From: Varroa destructor | Taxonomy: Eukaryota; Arthropoda; Arachnida; Mesostigmata; Varroidae | Direction of reading: 5' to 3' | Assembly (NCBI RefSeq): GCF_002443255.2 | Contig: NW_019211455.1 | Location: forward strand, 55,132,338-55,196,337 | DNA: 64,000 nucleotides | In this document: positions 1-14,003 of the stretch, piece after piece | Layout of the letters: the number at the start of each line of letters is the position of its first letter | Numbering within the stretch: position 1 is the first letter of the stretch | Program-made: the position numbers and the translations under genes | Notes under the pieces: generated by a model | Told to the model about the DNA's origin: nothing | What the model saw: only the letters and a program-made list of their open reading frames with translations | The model's database searches: none

Positions 1-3000
1 CTTTTTACACTGTGTCTTTGCAAAAAACTGCCAAAGCATACGCAAACAATGAAGGAGCAAGGAAAACCTATAGAAAAATTAGACTGGCTATCCTTCAACA
101 GTATTCAACACTACGTGCCATTACTGGACAAGCATAGATAGTAACGAAAAATGTACGCGAAATGGACAATAGACAATATCAACGTAGCTAACTTTTAGAC
201 CGGCCTCTTCTTAACCGAAACGAGCATGTTTTTGAAACAACACCGGTAGTAATCTCGATACTGCTGTGTGATAGTCGCTCACCTTGACGCGTCTAACATT
301 GCCGTTTGGGCCGGTCGGCAAAAACATGCCATGTAAGCTTCAAAAAATACGAGAGTACGGTTTGATATGACAGCTCGCACGTCTATATAAGTCGACATGC
401 TTCATCCACAAATAGGGGTAAACACATAAGCAGTGTTCTTATTAGTGCACTCAGTCTGATCCCACTTGCCGATACGACCCGAACGGGTCCTGGCGTAGCG
501 TACCTTCTTTCTTCCTTCCTTCATGCATGGATTCAACCAGTGCCCCGTGTCGTTGCGTTCGTCTGAAATCGTCAATAGCGTCGTAAATATGTTAGCATAC
601 GAATAGTTTGAATAACTATACGAAGCCCACGCAGAAGCGTACGTCTAGTCGTCTTCTTCTACCGCGATGCACGGATCTTTGGTGACGACGAGTCAATTAG
701 TGTTATAGACACACAGATGTGAAAACCAATCCAATCTCAGATGCGTGACTTTCGTCACGTACGAGAATCCTTCAAGGCGCGATTGACTGAATTTCGAGAT
801 CGACTCAAACACCGTTGTTGATACAACAGCCAACTTAGCGGGTTAGCTCAAAGATTCGTCATAAATAGAATCACAGATATAATGTTCTTAGCCGGAGCGT
901 ATTGTAAATAAAGCTTATCAAGGTTTGTGTGGAGAGCGAGCGTTTATAATATGCGGACCGCCTTAAGCTCTAAGTCCTTTGCAGGAAGGATGGAAACCTG
1001 AAAATTGTGATTGCAGGCAACAGATAAGTTCGTAATAACACATCCATAAAATATTCATTTTGATTTGAAAGAAGCCAGTGTGAAAAGGGGAACTAACGAC
1101 AATGGCTAACTTAGTTTCTACTGATTTTAACATGTACGTCAGTAAGGCTTCGTTAGTCGAAATAGAAGGCAATTGGAAACGTTCGGGATGAAGTGCCCTA
1201 ACACAAAGTGAAACTTCCCACAAATCCACGACTCTCCGATCCTCTCCGGATTCGGTCTGATTGTCTGTATCAGTATTCGTAGCGAATTCGATAGTCAGAC
1301 AATGTTGATCCTAATCACTCGAGTGAAACTTATCATTCGGCGACCACGACAGACGGAAGCAGATCACTATCATCCACTCTGACTCCTTCGCTAAGTGAAC
1401 TGATTTAATTATCAGAGCGCAAAAGATTCGCCATGACCATCTCAGGCTACCAATGCCTACCTCCTAACAGGTGAACATGTTTTAAATTAATTGATTTGCA
1501 TTCAATGGCCGTCCTTCAATCCGTAAGCCGTCCCGTCGTCGGCACCTACTGGTCTGCACCATATGCATCTATTATGACCTATAATGGTTTAGTCGATGAC
1601 AGGGATCGTTTCAGTTCTCCCTTCCTTGATCCTGTATCTCTCCTTTGGCCGCACTGGCCTCTTTCCTAATAGCCGTAAACAGCGTTTTATGTTTAGCTGG
1701 CCAAATACCGGTTTGCCTTTGTACCCAGCAGAGGAACTCTATGGACCTAACAGTAGCACGGGGAACGTCAGCCCAGTAGGGCATCCATCCTTACCTTTCC
1801 GTAGATGACGACAACAGCTTGTGGGCAGGTCGCTTAAACAGCGACTCGTTCATCCTTAATTCGTTAGCCAATTAAGCCTAACTTAACCTAGTTTAAGTTA
1901 ACGTCAGTTCATCCAATCATCACTCGTCGTTTGAACCTAGCCTCACGCACCACCTGAAGATCCTAACAAGGCTATATGTCTTCTTTCATATCCACGTCTT
2001 TCGCCCGGTACCTCGCAATCGCCTAGGTAACCAGCAGCAATAGGTAGGCAGCCGAACGTGAACGCAACAACAGACAAGTGACTCGTGCCATCTTTGATCC
2101 GAGTAAATAATATTAGCTTGTATAGGTATCGGCGCGCGTATCTATAACGTTTTCACTAAATCGTCTTTTTTCTGTCCGCAGTTAACAACAACAACAACAA
2201 CGAAGTCGAACTTGAACAGGTTTGTTGTTGACGTCAGTTCCACTCATTGAGATTACGAGCAGTAGCAGCGAAAGGGCTCTCAGCTCGTAGACCCACGGGC
2301 TTCTTCGGACCCGTTCTTTCGAGTCATTCTAGCGAGACATCGAACTATCATCTATCGGACTAAAGGCTAGTGGGCAAATGGGCGAGCCCAAACGGACACG
2401 AAAATCGATTTTTTCAGCAAATCAAATTATTCGATTAGTTCGGGGCCAGCGACAGCAGCAGAAGCGACCCGCGGCACCCGATCTCCCCAATGGCTTCTTC
2501 TCTGGCTGCTGTCTCCAATGATGATGCCAAATAAAGGAAATATAGAAGCTTTTTTCTTGAGTTGTGTCGGTACAACGCCTCGTTACGTGTCGATGTATAT
2601 CTATCTATCTATCTCATTTAGGTATATGCGCACCCCGTACAAAGTTCTAGGAGGATACTCTGCGTACATTAAAAGGCTGTCGCATCGACAGCTAGTAAGC
2701 GTAAATTGCTTATGGGACAAACGATCCCATGCTTTGGCAGGCCTCGCTGTTCTGAGCCTGAACGCGTCTTGACTCGAATAGATTCTGCCCTAAACGCGCG
2801 ACAACAGATGAAAATATTGTTGCCGGCGATGGCCATCGTACGATGGCATATGGCAGTACCAATCTATAGCAATGCACAATTAAAGACTAAAAAAGCCGAA
2901 AACGCTTCAAGCCATTAGAGACAACAACATAGGACGCCCATTTTGTTGCTACTCGCTAAGATTCTATCAAACATATGGGTAAACAGCTTGAAGCATATAG

Positions 3001-6000
3001 ATTTTAGGTTGAGCGAGGGTGAAAAGGTACTGACAGAAAAGGTCTGTTATGATTTCAGGGCCAGTCACCTAAAGCAGTATTTGTAGCAGCAGTAGCAGAT
3101 GTAAAACTCAAAGCATTTACTCAGATCTTTCTACGTTTGCTTAGGGCCGATTACGTTTGTTCCGAAAGAGTCGTTCTGATTTGGCTGTAGCATTGAATTC
3201 TAAATTCCAACCTTATTAACCTCGTTCGAACGCCCAAAAAGGTATGGAACGACAAGATCCGTATGTTTCGCGTAGTAACAACAAGGACGTAATCACAGCT
3301 TTAAAGCTGAGATCGACAATTAATACATCACTCAATTTTGTTGTTATGGCGATGATTGGCACAAGTAAAAGTATAGATAAAACATAGCCAGTGGCAAGCC
3401 GTTGGGTCTGTGGTACGGGTCCGTTCTATGCTGTCTTGCGCGCCATTTTTCGCTACAAACTGAACTTCAAACAGTCAAAGCCTATGAACACCGTGTGAAG
3501 TTTCAACCTAAATAGGAATCTAGAAGCTTTAATTGTTTTTCAGCGGATTTGACATGCGTTTATAGAGATCGAATCAGTGTCTTCGTCTGACTAATAAGCC
3601 GTCAATGCACAGCTAGTTCATATTGTTTTTTTTTTTGGCCTGTTTGTTCATGATTCTCCAGTGAAAGCGGTTCCCTTCTGTGGCTTGACAGTGCCAACGG
3701 AACTGACCATCAGATATGGCTATCGAACACATGCAGTATCCGGTCGGTGTTGTGACAGCTTCAGAACGCCAATATTAACGATCAGATTAATTGATTTCGT
3801 GCGATGAAGATGTGCCGGTCTGTGTTTAATGGCGCTATTAGTGGCGTGTACTGCACAGAGCTAATTCGATGGTAACTCAGAAACACGAAAAATCAGTTCT
3901 ACCTTCTATTTCGTGACCCTCGTACGTTCAAAACGAATCCGTTACCCTCTGAAAACCACCTGATACTATAGTCTTCGGCATCGTTTCGAAAAGCGTTCTT
4001 CTCGGAAAGGAGTAATTATAATAATCGGAGTTCGGTGCTGTAAATTCTGGCATCATACCTCAACCATTGAAAGCTGTACGTGAACTTCGCTCTCGTTAGA
4101 ATACCGGATATCCTCGAGAAGCATGAGAAAACGGACAAAAGCTCACGCAAACCCTTCCAATTTCCAAAATATGGTAAAGCTCCTAATTACTTTTCTGTCA
4201 ATGAATCCGTTCGGCCTGCATTGCTCACGTTGAGCATATAGTCCGGTGCCGCTACAGAGTGAAAATACGTTAGCAGGACGCTGTTTTGTTTTTTTCCTTT
4301 TATTGAACAGCGCAGCAGGACATGGCATATTTTTTCATATTGTATCTACCGGTCGATCCTATATATCGATCGAACTATAGAATCGCTTGCGGAAGGACAA
4401 GCGCGAAAGTTCAAGTAGGCAAGGGTTCTTGCGAATTAGCAGTCAACTTGTCTCATAGCTGATGTACCTTGTGGTGCACTCATCCTTGCGGAAATAAATC
4501 CATGACGACGGATCACTTGAAGTATTACGCAACCCAGACTTAGAGAAATGAAAACGTTTGCGAAGTTTGAATAAATGCGGTGCATTTCAGCGAGCATCGT
4601 ATTGAGACCGTGAGAGGATGAAGGCGGACTTTTTAAAAGCTTCATAGGTTATAGAGTTAAATAATTTTAAGAAGCCATTAAAGTGACCCCAAGAAATGCT
4701 TCGCTCTATTTTCCGCAGATCTCATAAGCTGTTTTTAGGAAATTTCGGTCTTATGGTACATCTCGCCGAACATATAAACATATGCGTCTTTGTTGTATTT
4801 AATTGTGTTAAGCAGTAGTATCTAGTAGTTAGGGTCTAACTTCTTTTTTAAATTTTATAAACTTTTTCCCTGTTACTGTTTAAAACAGTTAAAAATTTTA
4901 TTTAATATAAGATCGATTTTTATTTAAATGTCGATTGAAATGTAGTTGCTTTTTCTCCTATTGCAGATGTTCAAAAGTATTACAGTTCTAGCTAATCTAT
5001 TGGTGATACCGGTGGGCTATTTATTTACAAAAGTCAAAAAATATAGACTTTTCAGGGCATCCACCTAAAGGGAAGTCCATTAGCTTCAGGTCTGGCAAAT
5101 GGGCAAGCTATTCTGTGGAACATATTCTTTGATTTACCTATTTGGAAGACTCTTATCAGGATATGCTCTTCTATAACGATGCTGGTGGACAGGTACTCTG
5201 CTCTACTGAAAACAAAATTGGGCATTTCTATTGGCGTCGTCTCGGAAGCGTGGTAAGACAGATTGCCGCAATAAATTCAAGTGATCAGCACCATTTGCTG
5301 TACTGTTAAAGGAAAAGGGCTCAGTGAGTCCTGTGTGTTTGAAATGTCACAGAACACTCGAACTTTTTCAAGATCATATGGTGTTCCATTTCCAATCAGT
5401 AATTATGTGTATTAATTGCATCATTTATTAAGATAACGTAGTATTTTTCTTCTTTCGATATAGTTTCACCAGGTACCTATGCATCTTGCTGCATTTCTTC
5501 AAGTACTATTCGTGCAATTGCTTTCGTTGTTAGCGTTTTTTTCCATTTTTTACTGATAGTAAGCCCACAATTGATTGTCTTAGACATCTTGGCGATGCTT
5601 CACTATAGCTTTCCAGTGTTTATTAATAAATGTTGCCACTCGTTGATGCTCTCGGTCTTTCCACGAATATCTTATACAATTGCATCCATGTCGAACTTGT
5701 ATATTAACCCATTAGTTGCAAGTCCCCATGGTAAATCTGCCTGGAGCTTTTTACGCTATTGTTTTCACACCTTCGCTATATTCTAATACTTTCAATAGCA
5801 ATTAACAGTGCGTTTTTATTGGTCGGAGGTTTATCTTGATATTAATTGTACTCTGAAAATAAACAACAATCAGGAAGTTACGATGCGTCAAATAGTGCAG
5901 ACGTTTTTTTCGAGACATTCTACATATATACGTACTCGTAACCGACTACTGGAACGGTTTATATATCGAATATTTCTACTTTATTCCGATAAATAAGTAT

Positions 6001-7305
6001 CTGCTTGTCGAAAAGTTGTACGTTTATTTCTTCTGGCACATTATCAGTTTGGGGTGACTGCTTCTCTTTTCAGGTAGCTAACTATCTGCCATAGATTTTT
6101 TTTCTCAAAAAATAATCAGCATAAGCGCTAGCTCCGATCTACCATGCCCGCAGTATTTACGGATTGTGCTGAGTCTTTGTTTTGCGAAAATCAACTCCTC
6201 CAAAGTCTCCTCGTTACATGTATAATGTCGTACGATGATTTGCGTATGGCATAGTCTCAGAGAACTACCTTTGCACTCTGCCGCTGAGTCTTCTATTCGA
6301 CATGAGATACTCGATTAAGGACACTCACGAAGCTAAGGTACAAAGAGCACCTAGCTGTCGTACATTTTCTCATTGCAGATCGCTTTGCTGCTTAGGCTAG
6401 TCCTATTAGTATTGGCGATAATGTAAGATCCGCTCGTATTTTTCATTGTATATCGAAATATTGTAGGGCAAGCGACCAACCGCGCAGATGGAACCACCGT
6501 GCGCGTAAACCAAACGTATTGGCACTCCGAGCTATTATTTAGCTACCGAAGACATGATACATCATACGGAAGAGAAATAAAGCAACTTGCGCAAAGCATC
6601 TGCTCTTTGACGAGAAGTCTCACCCATGCATCTTGTGCTATCATCGTCTGCACCGATAACAACAGAATCGGCAACAATAACAACAACAGGCCTGTTTGTG
6701 GCAAAAAATCGCCCTAAACGGTCGCTGGGAGCCCTGGCAAGAAGACGTGGCCGTCGCGTTGCCACGAGTGAACTCGGCATTTTCAGATGTTTCTCGTGTT
6801 TTTTGTTTTCATCTACTTGGTCCGTCTCCGGGTCGTGTCCTTTCTTATCAGACGGTGATAGCATGAAGCGAAACTTGTTTACGATCAGAGACGGCTCCTT
6901 GTGCGGTTAATGGCACAGGGAACGGACGAGGCTCTGGGGCGTTCGCAAAAGTAGAATGCAACGCGAATTCGTAATACTATCGACGCGTTTGAAAGATATT
7001 TCTCAACCGGATCATAACCTTTTAGGTTTTGGCCATTGTTTGACGACCACTGGACTCCGTTAGATGTCCGCATGTCCGATTCCCATACAGATAATCGTAG
7101 ACGTAAAGAGATATCATCGAAAGTTCCTGTTCCTATATGTTTCGTTCGTGTTAATGTTACGATTGTAATTGTGGCCGTGCGGCTTTACGGTTTATTGTGT
7201 TGGGTGTTCTCGTTTGTTGTTGATGGCGAGTGCAATGTGGTTATTTTCAGCGAAACGCCGGAGGATGATGACTAGCCGGACCAGACGGAGCAATCACCTG
7301 CGTCC
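1..7305. other. Gene-poor stretch, no identifiable gene
   Basis: Open frames here are short, overlap on both strands and match no family I recognise. I see simple repeats (an ACA run near 2186-2203), a TATATAA-like motif near 383, and an arthropod-type TCAGTC initiator-like motif near 450. These two motifs are about 65 bases apart, too far for a normal TATA-initiator pair. A weak hint of decayed reverse transcriptase lies at 5055-5250. Positions 6480-7300 are richer in CpG and could be a 5' untranslated region for the exon-like segment that ends at 7366. Confidence 0.4.
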
Positions 7306-7366
7306 ATGACGACTTCAAATATTGAGAGTGGAATACAACGAAAGACGCTAGCGATTATCGATAGAC
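7306..7366 (+). CDS. Candidate first coding exon, unknown protein
   Basis: An ATG at 7306 opens a frame of 20 codons (starts MTTSNIESGIQRK) that runs straight into a strong donor, C|GTAAGT, at 7367. The CpG-richer sequence before it would suit a promoter or 5' untranslated region. It would leave one base to be completed by the next exon. I could not find a matching acceptor exon with confidence in the following 10 kb, and I do not recognise the peptide. It is an inference from a start codon plus a donor only, so chance is a real alternative. Confidence 0.22.
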
Positions 7367-9800
7367 GTAAGTATTGCCTGTAAAGCTAAAACCTAGTTTT
7401 AAGTTTGCAAACGAAAACAAAGAAGCCCCAAAGTGTTGTGACTGTTAAATGGTTCAGTTTATGAATGAGTCCCAGACCCGGAATTATTATCAACTTATTA
7501 ATAAAGTTCGGCCCTGTGAATTTCACGAGGTGAACTGAATAAATTGAATGTAAAAAAAACAACTACATCCGGTGGAAATTTTCTTCGTTGATGAATGACT
7601 CGCTCCCGACATTCTCTCGATCGTAATAGTGTACACGATTCGCTTCACGTACAAATGGTCTCCTACTGATCGCAAATCTACAGTAAGCAATTGGCGGAAG
7701 GCGACAAATCATTATAGTTACCCCGATGATGTTTTAGTGAACCTTTTCTTCACTATACAAACGATGTATAGAGGTGGAGAAAGTAAGTCTGAATAGACAT
7801 TCAAATAGATCAATTATTTAGGGAGGTGTCTTAATTTCGAACAATTATAGTGAACAAAGATGTCCCGGTCGGAACAACGCTGTTTTTGACACGTGTACAC
7901 ATCCAGTTTATCGTTAGGCACGATTTGATTTCTATGATCTCGTCATTGCTCCTGTAGGAAACGGTAGTTGTCGCCTACGGCTATTAGAAACAAAAAGAGA
8001 ACGCTAAAGTAAGGCTAATTGAGAGGCGATAATCATACCACTAATACGAAACGTAATATTGTAGCAAGAGAGCGGTCCAATGTAGTAAGCACACGGTGTT
8101 GATGAAGATGCGATGTTCTTAATAAGCGCACATGTTATCTCCGCACAAGACGCCCGAACTAAACACGTGGCTTCATGGGCATTTATAGACCTTCAGTGCT
8201 CAGCGGTACCCTTAAACCATGCATAGACAGATCGTACGATGGATGATTACGGGAAAAACATTGACGAATACAAACACCTATTTGAGTTTGTCTGAAGCTC
8301 TAATTCGATAGGTTAAAAAGAGAGGGCCGTCAACCTCAGGGTAACTCGGAACTTTCAATACTCTTCAGCGGCACAAAAAACAGCATCCAAATTCTCGATA
8401 TACAGAACGCGAGCGACAGACAGCATACGGCTGATTGCGAGTGGAGACAGAAAAGGGCTGCTACCTAGACCATACCTTGAATAGGTGAGTAAGCAGGCTC
8501 GTTAGGCTTACGAGCTTCTGCAGACCATCGATCGTGACCAGACAAACTTCGGAACACACGACATATGGATGCGTACGTTTGAGAGTCTTCGGTGCCTAAA
8601 AGAACCGTTCAACAGGAGTGGCAGTAGCAACAGCAACAAAATCATAGGTTTCTATCCAAACGACCCGTTTGGCTGGTTCTGCCTACTGGAACAAGTATAT
8701 CAGGTTAGCATTTGTCTTGCAAAGCTTCGAAATTGGGTTTTCTGATCCGTTTACTGGCTTAGTAAAATCTGAGGCGATGTGCCCTCAAGCTATCGGACTG
8801 AACCGTGCAACAGGACAATCATTGATCTCATGTGATGAAATACCCTACCTAACTTTAAATTACATATAAAATTAATCAGTGCATATCTATCGTATTTGAG
8901 CTCATTTCAATGACAACTTACCCGTGTTTTCTATAGGAAATCAATACTATATAACCGAACATAACAATATACTCCAATACGACTACTTCAAAAAAAAACA
9001 TATGAAAGAGTACGACCTAGCTAATCAGTAAGCTGTCGTCTAAATAAACAAATAGATACAATTTATTTTCTTAAAAGTTTTATCATTTTCCTAAGGCAAA
9101 AGTTAAATTGTACTTCCGTTCGTACCTATCATTTGTCGAGACACTTGAGCTATAATATATGGCTATAATATATATTATCACCTATGGCGTTCATTTATAC
9201 TAAGGATACGGCGTCCAGGCTGTAGCGGCTAAGACTTCCACATCAGTAAAGCAAATTTGTATTACCACTGAAGCATTAACACTTTAATCCTTTAAAAAAT
9301 ATAGATAAGTCAAACAGTTTAAGCATGAAGAATTACCTAAGTGCTTCAATAAATAGTAGTACACACAACAAATGCACCCCTGGACCATTATTGGCCATGC
9401 CAAATAAATTTTGCCTTATTTAAAATCGAACGAATATTCTAGTTAGACGCATGGACCTTTGAGTAAAAAGGTCACTCAATTCGGTTGCTCTCCGCTACCA
9501 CTCTCGCCTATTCAAGCGCCATCTTTCTAAATCTACCTCGTCTACAATAGCTTTATAAGCAAGCTAATGAAAACACCTACCCATTTGTTCAGTCGTACCT
9601 ACCTAGGGCTACCGGTTTGACTGCACCCATTTCCAGACAGAAAGAGCTACTGCGGGCGGTCATGTCCCAGCATATCACGTTATCCCCTAATGGTTTTTTT
9701 TACCGACTCAAGTTACGCAGACGTTCCCGTACGCACAGGACACGATCATAGTACGCTCATTTCTCATGCATGCTACCTGTAACACGTACATTCTACTTAC
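7367..9800. other. No gene seen; intergenic or intronic
   Basis: AT-rich sequence without a convincing coding frame. A GTGAGT donor-like site occurs at about 8483 after a short frame that ends in a stop. A short tandem of TATAATATATGGC-like sequence lies near 9152-9178. Confidence 0.4.
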
Positions 9801-9901
9801 GCCGACGACGCCCACCGCCCGCTCGAAACACGGTCTCCGCTTCTGCGCGACTGTAACGACCCATCAAGCAACCATTTTTGCGAAACTGTGGCCGCATTCA
9901 T
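9801..9901 (-). CDS. Candidate first coding exon, unknown protein
   Basis: On the minus strand an ATG in a good context (GTTGCCATG) at 9901 opens 33 codons beginning MNAATVSQKWLLDG. The frame ends in a consensus donor, GGC|GTAAGT, at 9800. The segment and the bases upstream to about 10,360 are GC- and CpG-rich compared with the flanks, as expected for a first exon and promoter. The peptide is serine- and arginine-rich toward its end and matches nothing I know. Downstream exons would lie below 9,800, where I found none. A frame on the opposite strand (9766-10203) overlaps it. Confidence 0.25.
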
Positions 9902-12900
9902 GGCAACACTCTTTGTTTATTTCTGTCAGTCTGGGTTATAATAGTCACGGCCGCGACAGAAAGATGGGTCGAATTTTTGAGACTCGTATTATCTTCACTG
10001 AGGAGAGCGCAAAAGTCGGATGGCCAGCGGCGGCAGCAACGGCAAAGGGACGAGGACTCATTCAATTCAGCATCCTCACGAAGTCGATTTTGGTAGCTCT
10101 GTCTTCTTCAGAGGCAGTCACAGAAAATTTAGCCCCTCCCGACAAAATCGCGGCTTCTGTTTTCGGTCAACAGCGGCGCCGGCTGCGTAGACATACATTC
10201 TAGCTACTAATTGACAGCAAGTGGAACTCGGTAGCGACAGGTGCGGGACAGCCATTGTCTGTGAATGTTCGGGGCCGAAACGCCGGGATGGATGCCGCTC
10301 CCTAACCAGCGACGGTGGCAAAACTCGACACCGAGGAACTTCTATGAACTGGGCTTTCACGGGCCATATGAGCCACTTGGAACTGGTTATATAAATTAGA
10401 GCTTATTCAACTAGCCATTCTATGGCTTGACCAGAGTGTAAGGCAGTGATAGCAGGTTATCGAACCACTACACGCTTAACAGTTGAGGGCTGACACTACT
10501 GTCATTGAATTATCTACCTAGAACAGACCATATAAAAGTTTAGAACAACGTGTTCTAACCTTTCATATGGCGGAGTTCTAACCGTCCAGATCATGTCACC
10601 CCTTATTGACGAGTTAACCGAGCAAGCAAACGAATGTCGCTTGCTGTTGAGTCCGTTTATTGCGTCTTTCTGCGCTGCGGTCAGTATCACACGGTGTCAT
10701 CTACTGCAGTAGGTATATTGGCAGACGTATGTAATATATCCATAACAATAAATACCGACAGTATATTTATCTGATGTAGTAACATGTTCAACGTCACCAG
10801 CTCGGCCTATCAGATCGCGAAGGAATGACAACGTTTACCTTTGGCCCTAACCACTCAGCAGTTAGCTTGTTTGACAACACTCGGATGGAGCTTGAAACCT
10901 GAACGCTACCGTGGCGGGACGTGAACCTTACATTTGTAGATATGACCCAAAAAATCAGGCCACTTTCCTAATAATAGGTGTATTTTAGTGATAGTGATAG
11001 ATAAACTAAATTTCCATTCTCTGCGACTATTGGCTACCATTCCTGGGTTCAAAGCTGGGCTATGTCACGGTGTCAACTTCGATCAACATTTTGCTTACGG
11101 ACGACCTGGTACCGTGACTATCCGTGTAATTTCAGATAAATGCCACCTGTTCTGTCAGTTCTTCTGCTGAGCTTTTGGGATACTGACAGAGAGGATAGCG
11201 AAATAAAATGACAGCCAAAAGACGCAAACGAATTGATCGTTTTAAGTAATTGGTCATCGTATCGCTTGAACCCTAGCTTACGGTAGTAATGCTGGCGATG
11301 AGGATCCTACTACGCTAATTAAAGCTTATTATGTCTTCGCTGAACACAAATCGTAGACTCTTAACAATTTTTACAGACTTGTAGGTAATATTTACACTAG
11401 TTTACAAGCCTACAGTTTTCAGACATGATATTTTTCTAAAACGGAATTTGATGCAATTTTTACACGCACGTACCTCCCATCAAGTACTGAGATTGTTTTT
11501 TTCTAGCGTTTTGTAGTGCACCTTTTAAGTCCAAACTAATAAGTAGATCAACATAGTTAGTCACAGATGTACTCATCTATAATTTTCCTTAAAGTCTGGC
11601 GAAAATTTTCAGGTTAGATTATTCTATACCAGTATCTCTAAATCTCCCATGCGATACCGCCTATAGCAATCAGCTTTTTTACCTACAGTTACAGATTTCA
11701 TGTTCACAAATCAAATACGTTTCTCAGTCCTGCGGTTAATCCTTTACCGTCCTTGACGCCAAGTATCAAGCTTACTCCCACGCTATCTGTCCTTGTATAG
11801 CAATAAATCACCGGCCTTAACCCTTGTCCTAAAGCGTACCCTGTTACACTACCAAAATGCGGGCGTCTGTAGGTATTTGAAAGTAGCTAACTCTAGGTAT
11901 TTATACTAATCCAAGGGAACTGCATCTAAAAGACCCCCCAGTTTTTTTTGCATTGAAACTGACACTACTAGGTTTACTGACACCATGATCATGTTTGCTT
12001 GTTGTCAGTCGTGATCGTCACCGTTCATAGTCTCTATCGGTGTTTCAACCCCCATGAGTTCCGGCGCATGTACCAGCTTCCGCTTTTGTGGGGGTGTTTT
12101 TCGGCGCTTACCTGAACGGAATGCGATTGCTGGATCTCTGGCTGGGTGCTCGCGAATACGTTAAGTTCGTACAACGTCTAACGCTACTGATTACCCTTTG
12201 CCGCTATCAAAGCCGCAGGCATCAGCGCAGCCGCCATTACGGCCTCACCTGGATCAATTTAATGCTACCATACCGAGTGTATACGTAGCGTTGTGCGAGT
12301 CAACAGCTTCACCCGCGCGAACCGCTAGAACACTAGTTGAGTATTATATACGAAGCAAAGAAGCAAGTCATTACGCATGAAGACACACCATGGCCCCTAG
12401 CCAAATGACTCAAATTCGCTTGGGCGCGCGACTCCAGATCCAAAGTACCATTACTTCGGCTGGTTCACCGGCACCAGTGCTATCAATGAAAAGATACGAA
12501 CATGTACTTAGGGATATAAACGAGTTGAGATCAGCCAGCCCGAACGAGTCAAGGTTAGTTGGGCTGAAACTGCGGACCGAAACTTCAGACCTGCCGACGT
12601 CACTCAGCAAATAGGCCCACGGCCCGCACTCCGCGTCAAAAACCCACTCAAGCGTTGGTTCCGGCCGCACCTGTATCTTGCCTGCGTACGCACATGTACA
12701 ATAATGGATACTGGTAGCAACTGCAAACAGCGAAATAACACAGAAATACACAAAGTACTAGAAAAACAAGGGTTTTTACCTAGCGAACTCCAGATAAACT
12801 ATGGCTCTAATAGAAAAATTACGTTATTGGTAAGCTCTCGTAAAATATATGTGCATTGTTAACGTGTCGGGAAAATTCGTTCACATGGAAATACGGCCGA

Positions 12901-13561
12901 GAAGATGAAACAAAAAAACGTTTACTCTAGGAACGAGCCTCCGATTTTTCATCATCGACTTCCGTAATACTGCAGTTTGCTTTCGCCAGCTTGTTCCTGC
13001 TTGTCCCTAGTTGCTGTCGTTTAGCCTCCAAAGCATCAGCCTACACATATAAGTAGCACACTGAGAGTAGTTCACCGTTCTGTGCTATTTAATAGACAGC
13101 CTTTTGGTAGAATCTCGGCAGGCGTACCGTCAGCAAATCAGAAAGGATATCCTGGACGTTCTTCAAGGTGGAATTGTCCTCGATATTTTCGCGGCACTGA
13201 CACCAGCTGCAACAGCAAGGTACAAATCTACTCAAGGCAGTCTGATCAAGGGAAGGGTTCAGAGACTTACATGATAGAGTGTCTTCGAGAGCCAACCGGC
13301 GGATGTCTCAGCGGATGGCTAGACGAGATGCGATAAAATGGCTTAGTTCGGAGGCCGTTTTCAAATCGAAAAACTTAAGCAAAACATGGACAAAGTCGGT
13401 CGACAACTTCATCCGAGTTGGCGCGCTGTGAGCAGACTTTCGTCCATAGTTCCATCGTCGGAAATGCTAGTCAGCTATAGATGTGTAGGTATGTTATTAC
13501 TATTAAGGACTCGTGCGCCCAGCTTCCCATCGAGTCGGGCGTACGGACCTTTATATATATG

Positions 13562-13566
<5 letters not shown>

Positions 13567-13614
<48 letters not shown>
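13567..13614. repeat. (TA)n microsatellite
   Basis: Uninterrupted alternating TA over about 48 bases, preceded by GTATGTATAT. This is simple sequence; a short frame reading IYIYIY through it is an artefact. Confidence 0.97.
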
Positions 13615-13617
<3 letters not shown>

Positions 13618-13983
13618 TAGAGTTTTGGGTATAAAAAAATCGGTATAAGACTGGCTAATTAATCTTGCTCATTGAATCAGAGACGAGCCTTTCATAAGAG
13701 ACTAAAAGCTCTCTCTGTTTACGTTTAAACAGTAAGATGACGGTCACAGTTATGGTAGTGATACGCATTGGAATTAGTGGCTGCATATCGTTTTTTTTAT
13801 ACATTTGGGATTGGTACAATAAACGAAAACCCAAAACTATTTTTTATATAAACGCCCTATTTGGCAACCCATTTCGACACTGTATCACTGTAACTACGTT
13901 ACCTTTGTTCTTTTTTAAGACGTAATGCACTACAAAGACTAGATCTAGTGTACCTGTCTAGTCAGTATTTACTTCCTACCAGC

Positions 13984-14003
13984 TATATATATATATATAT
14001 ATA
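13984..14003. repeat. Short (TA)n microsatellite
   Basis: About ten TA units within AT-rich sequence. Confidence 0.85.

Noticed and set aside
383..455. TATATAA plus TCAGTC as a core promoter
   Set aside because: The motifs are about 65 bases apart, far more than the 25-30 expected, and no exon follows.
9766..10203. 145-codon plus-strand frame
   Set aside because: No domain, no bias favouring this frame, and it is antisense to a better candidate exon with a donor.
12410..12751. 113-codon minus-strand frame whose start looks like a signal peptide
   Set aside because: The hydrophobic start overlaps a likely intron acceptor tract (pyrimidines then GTTTGCAG), the rest resembles no family, and an equally open frame lies on the other strand.
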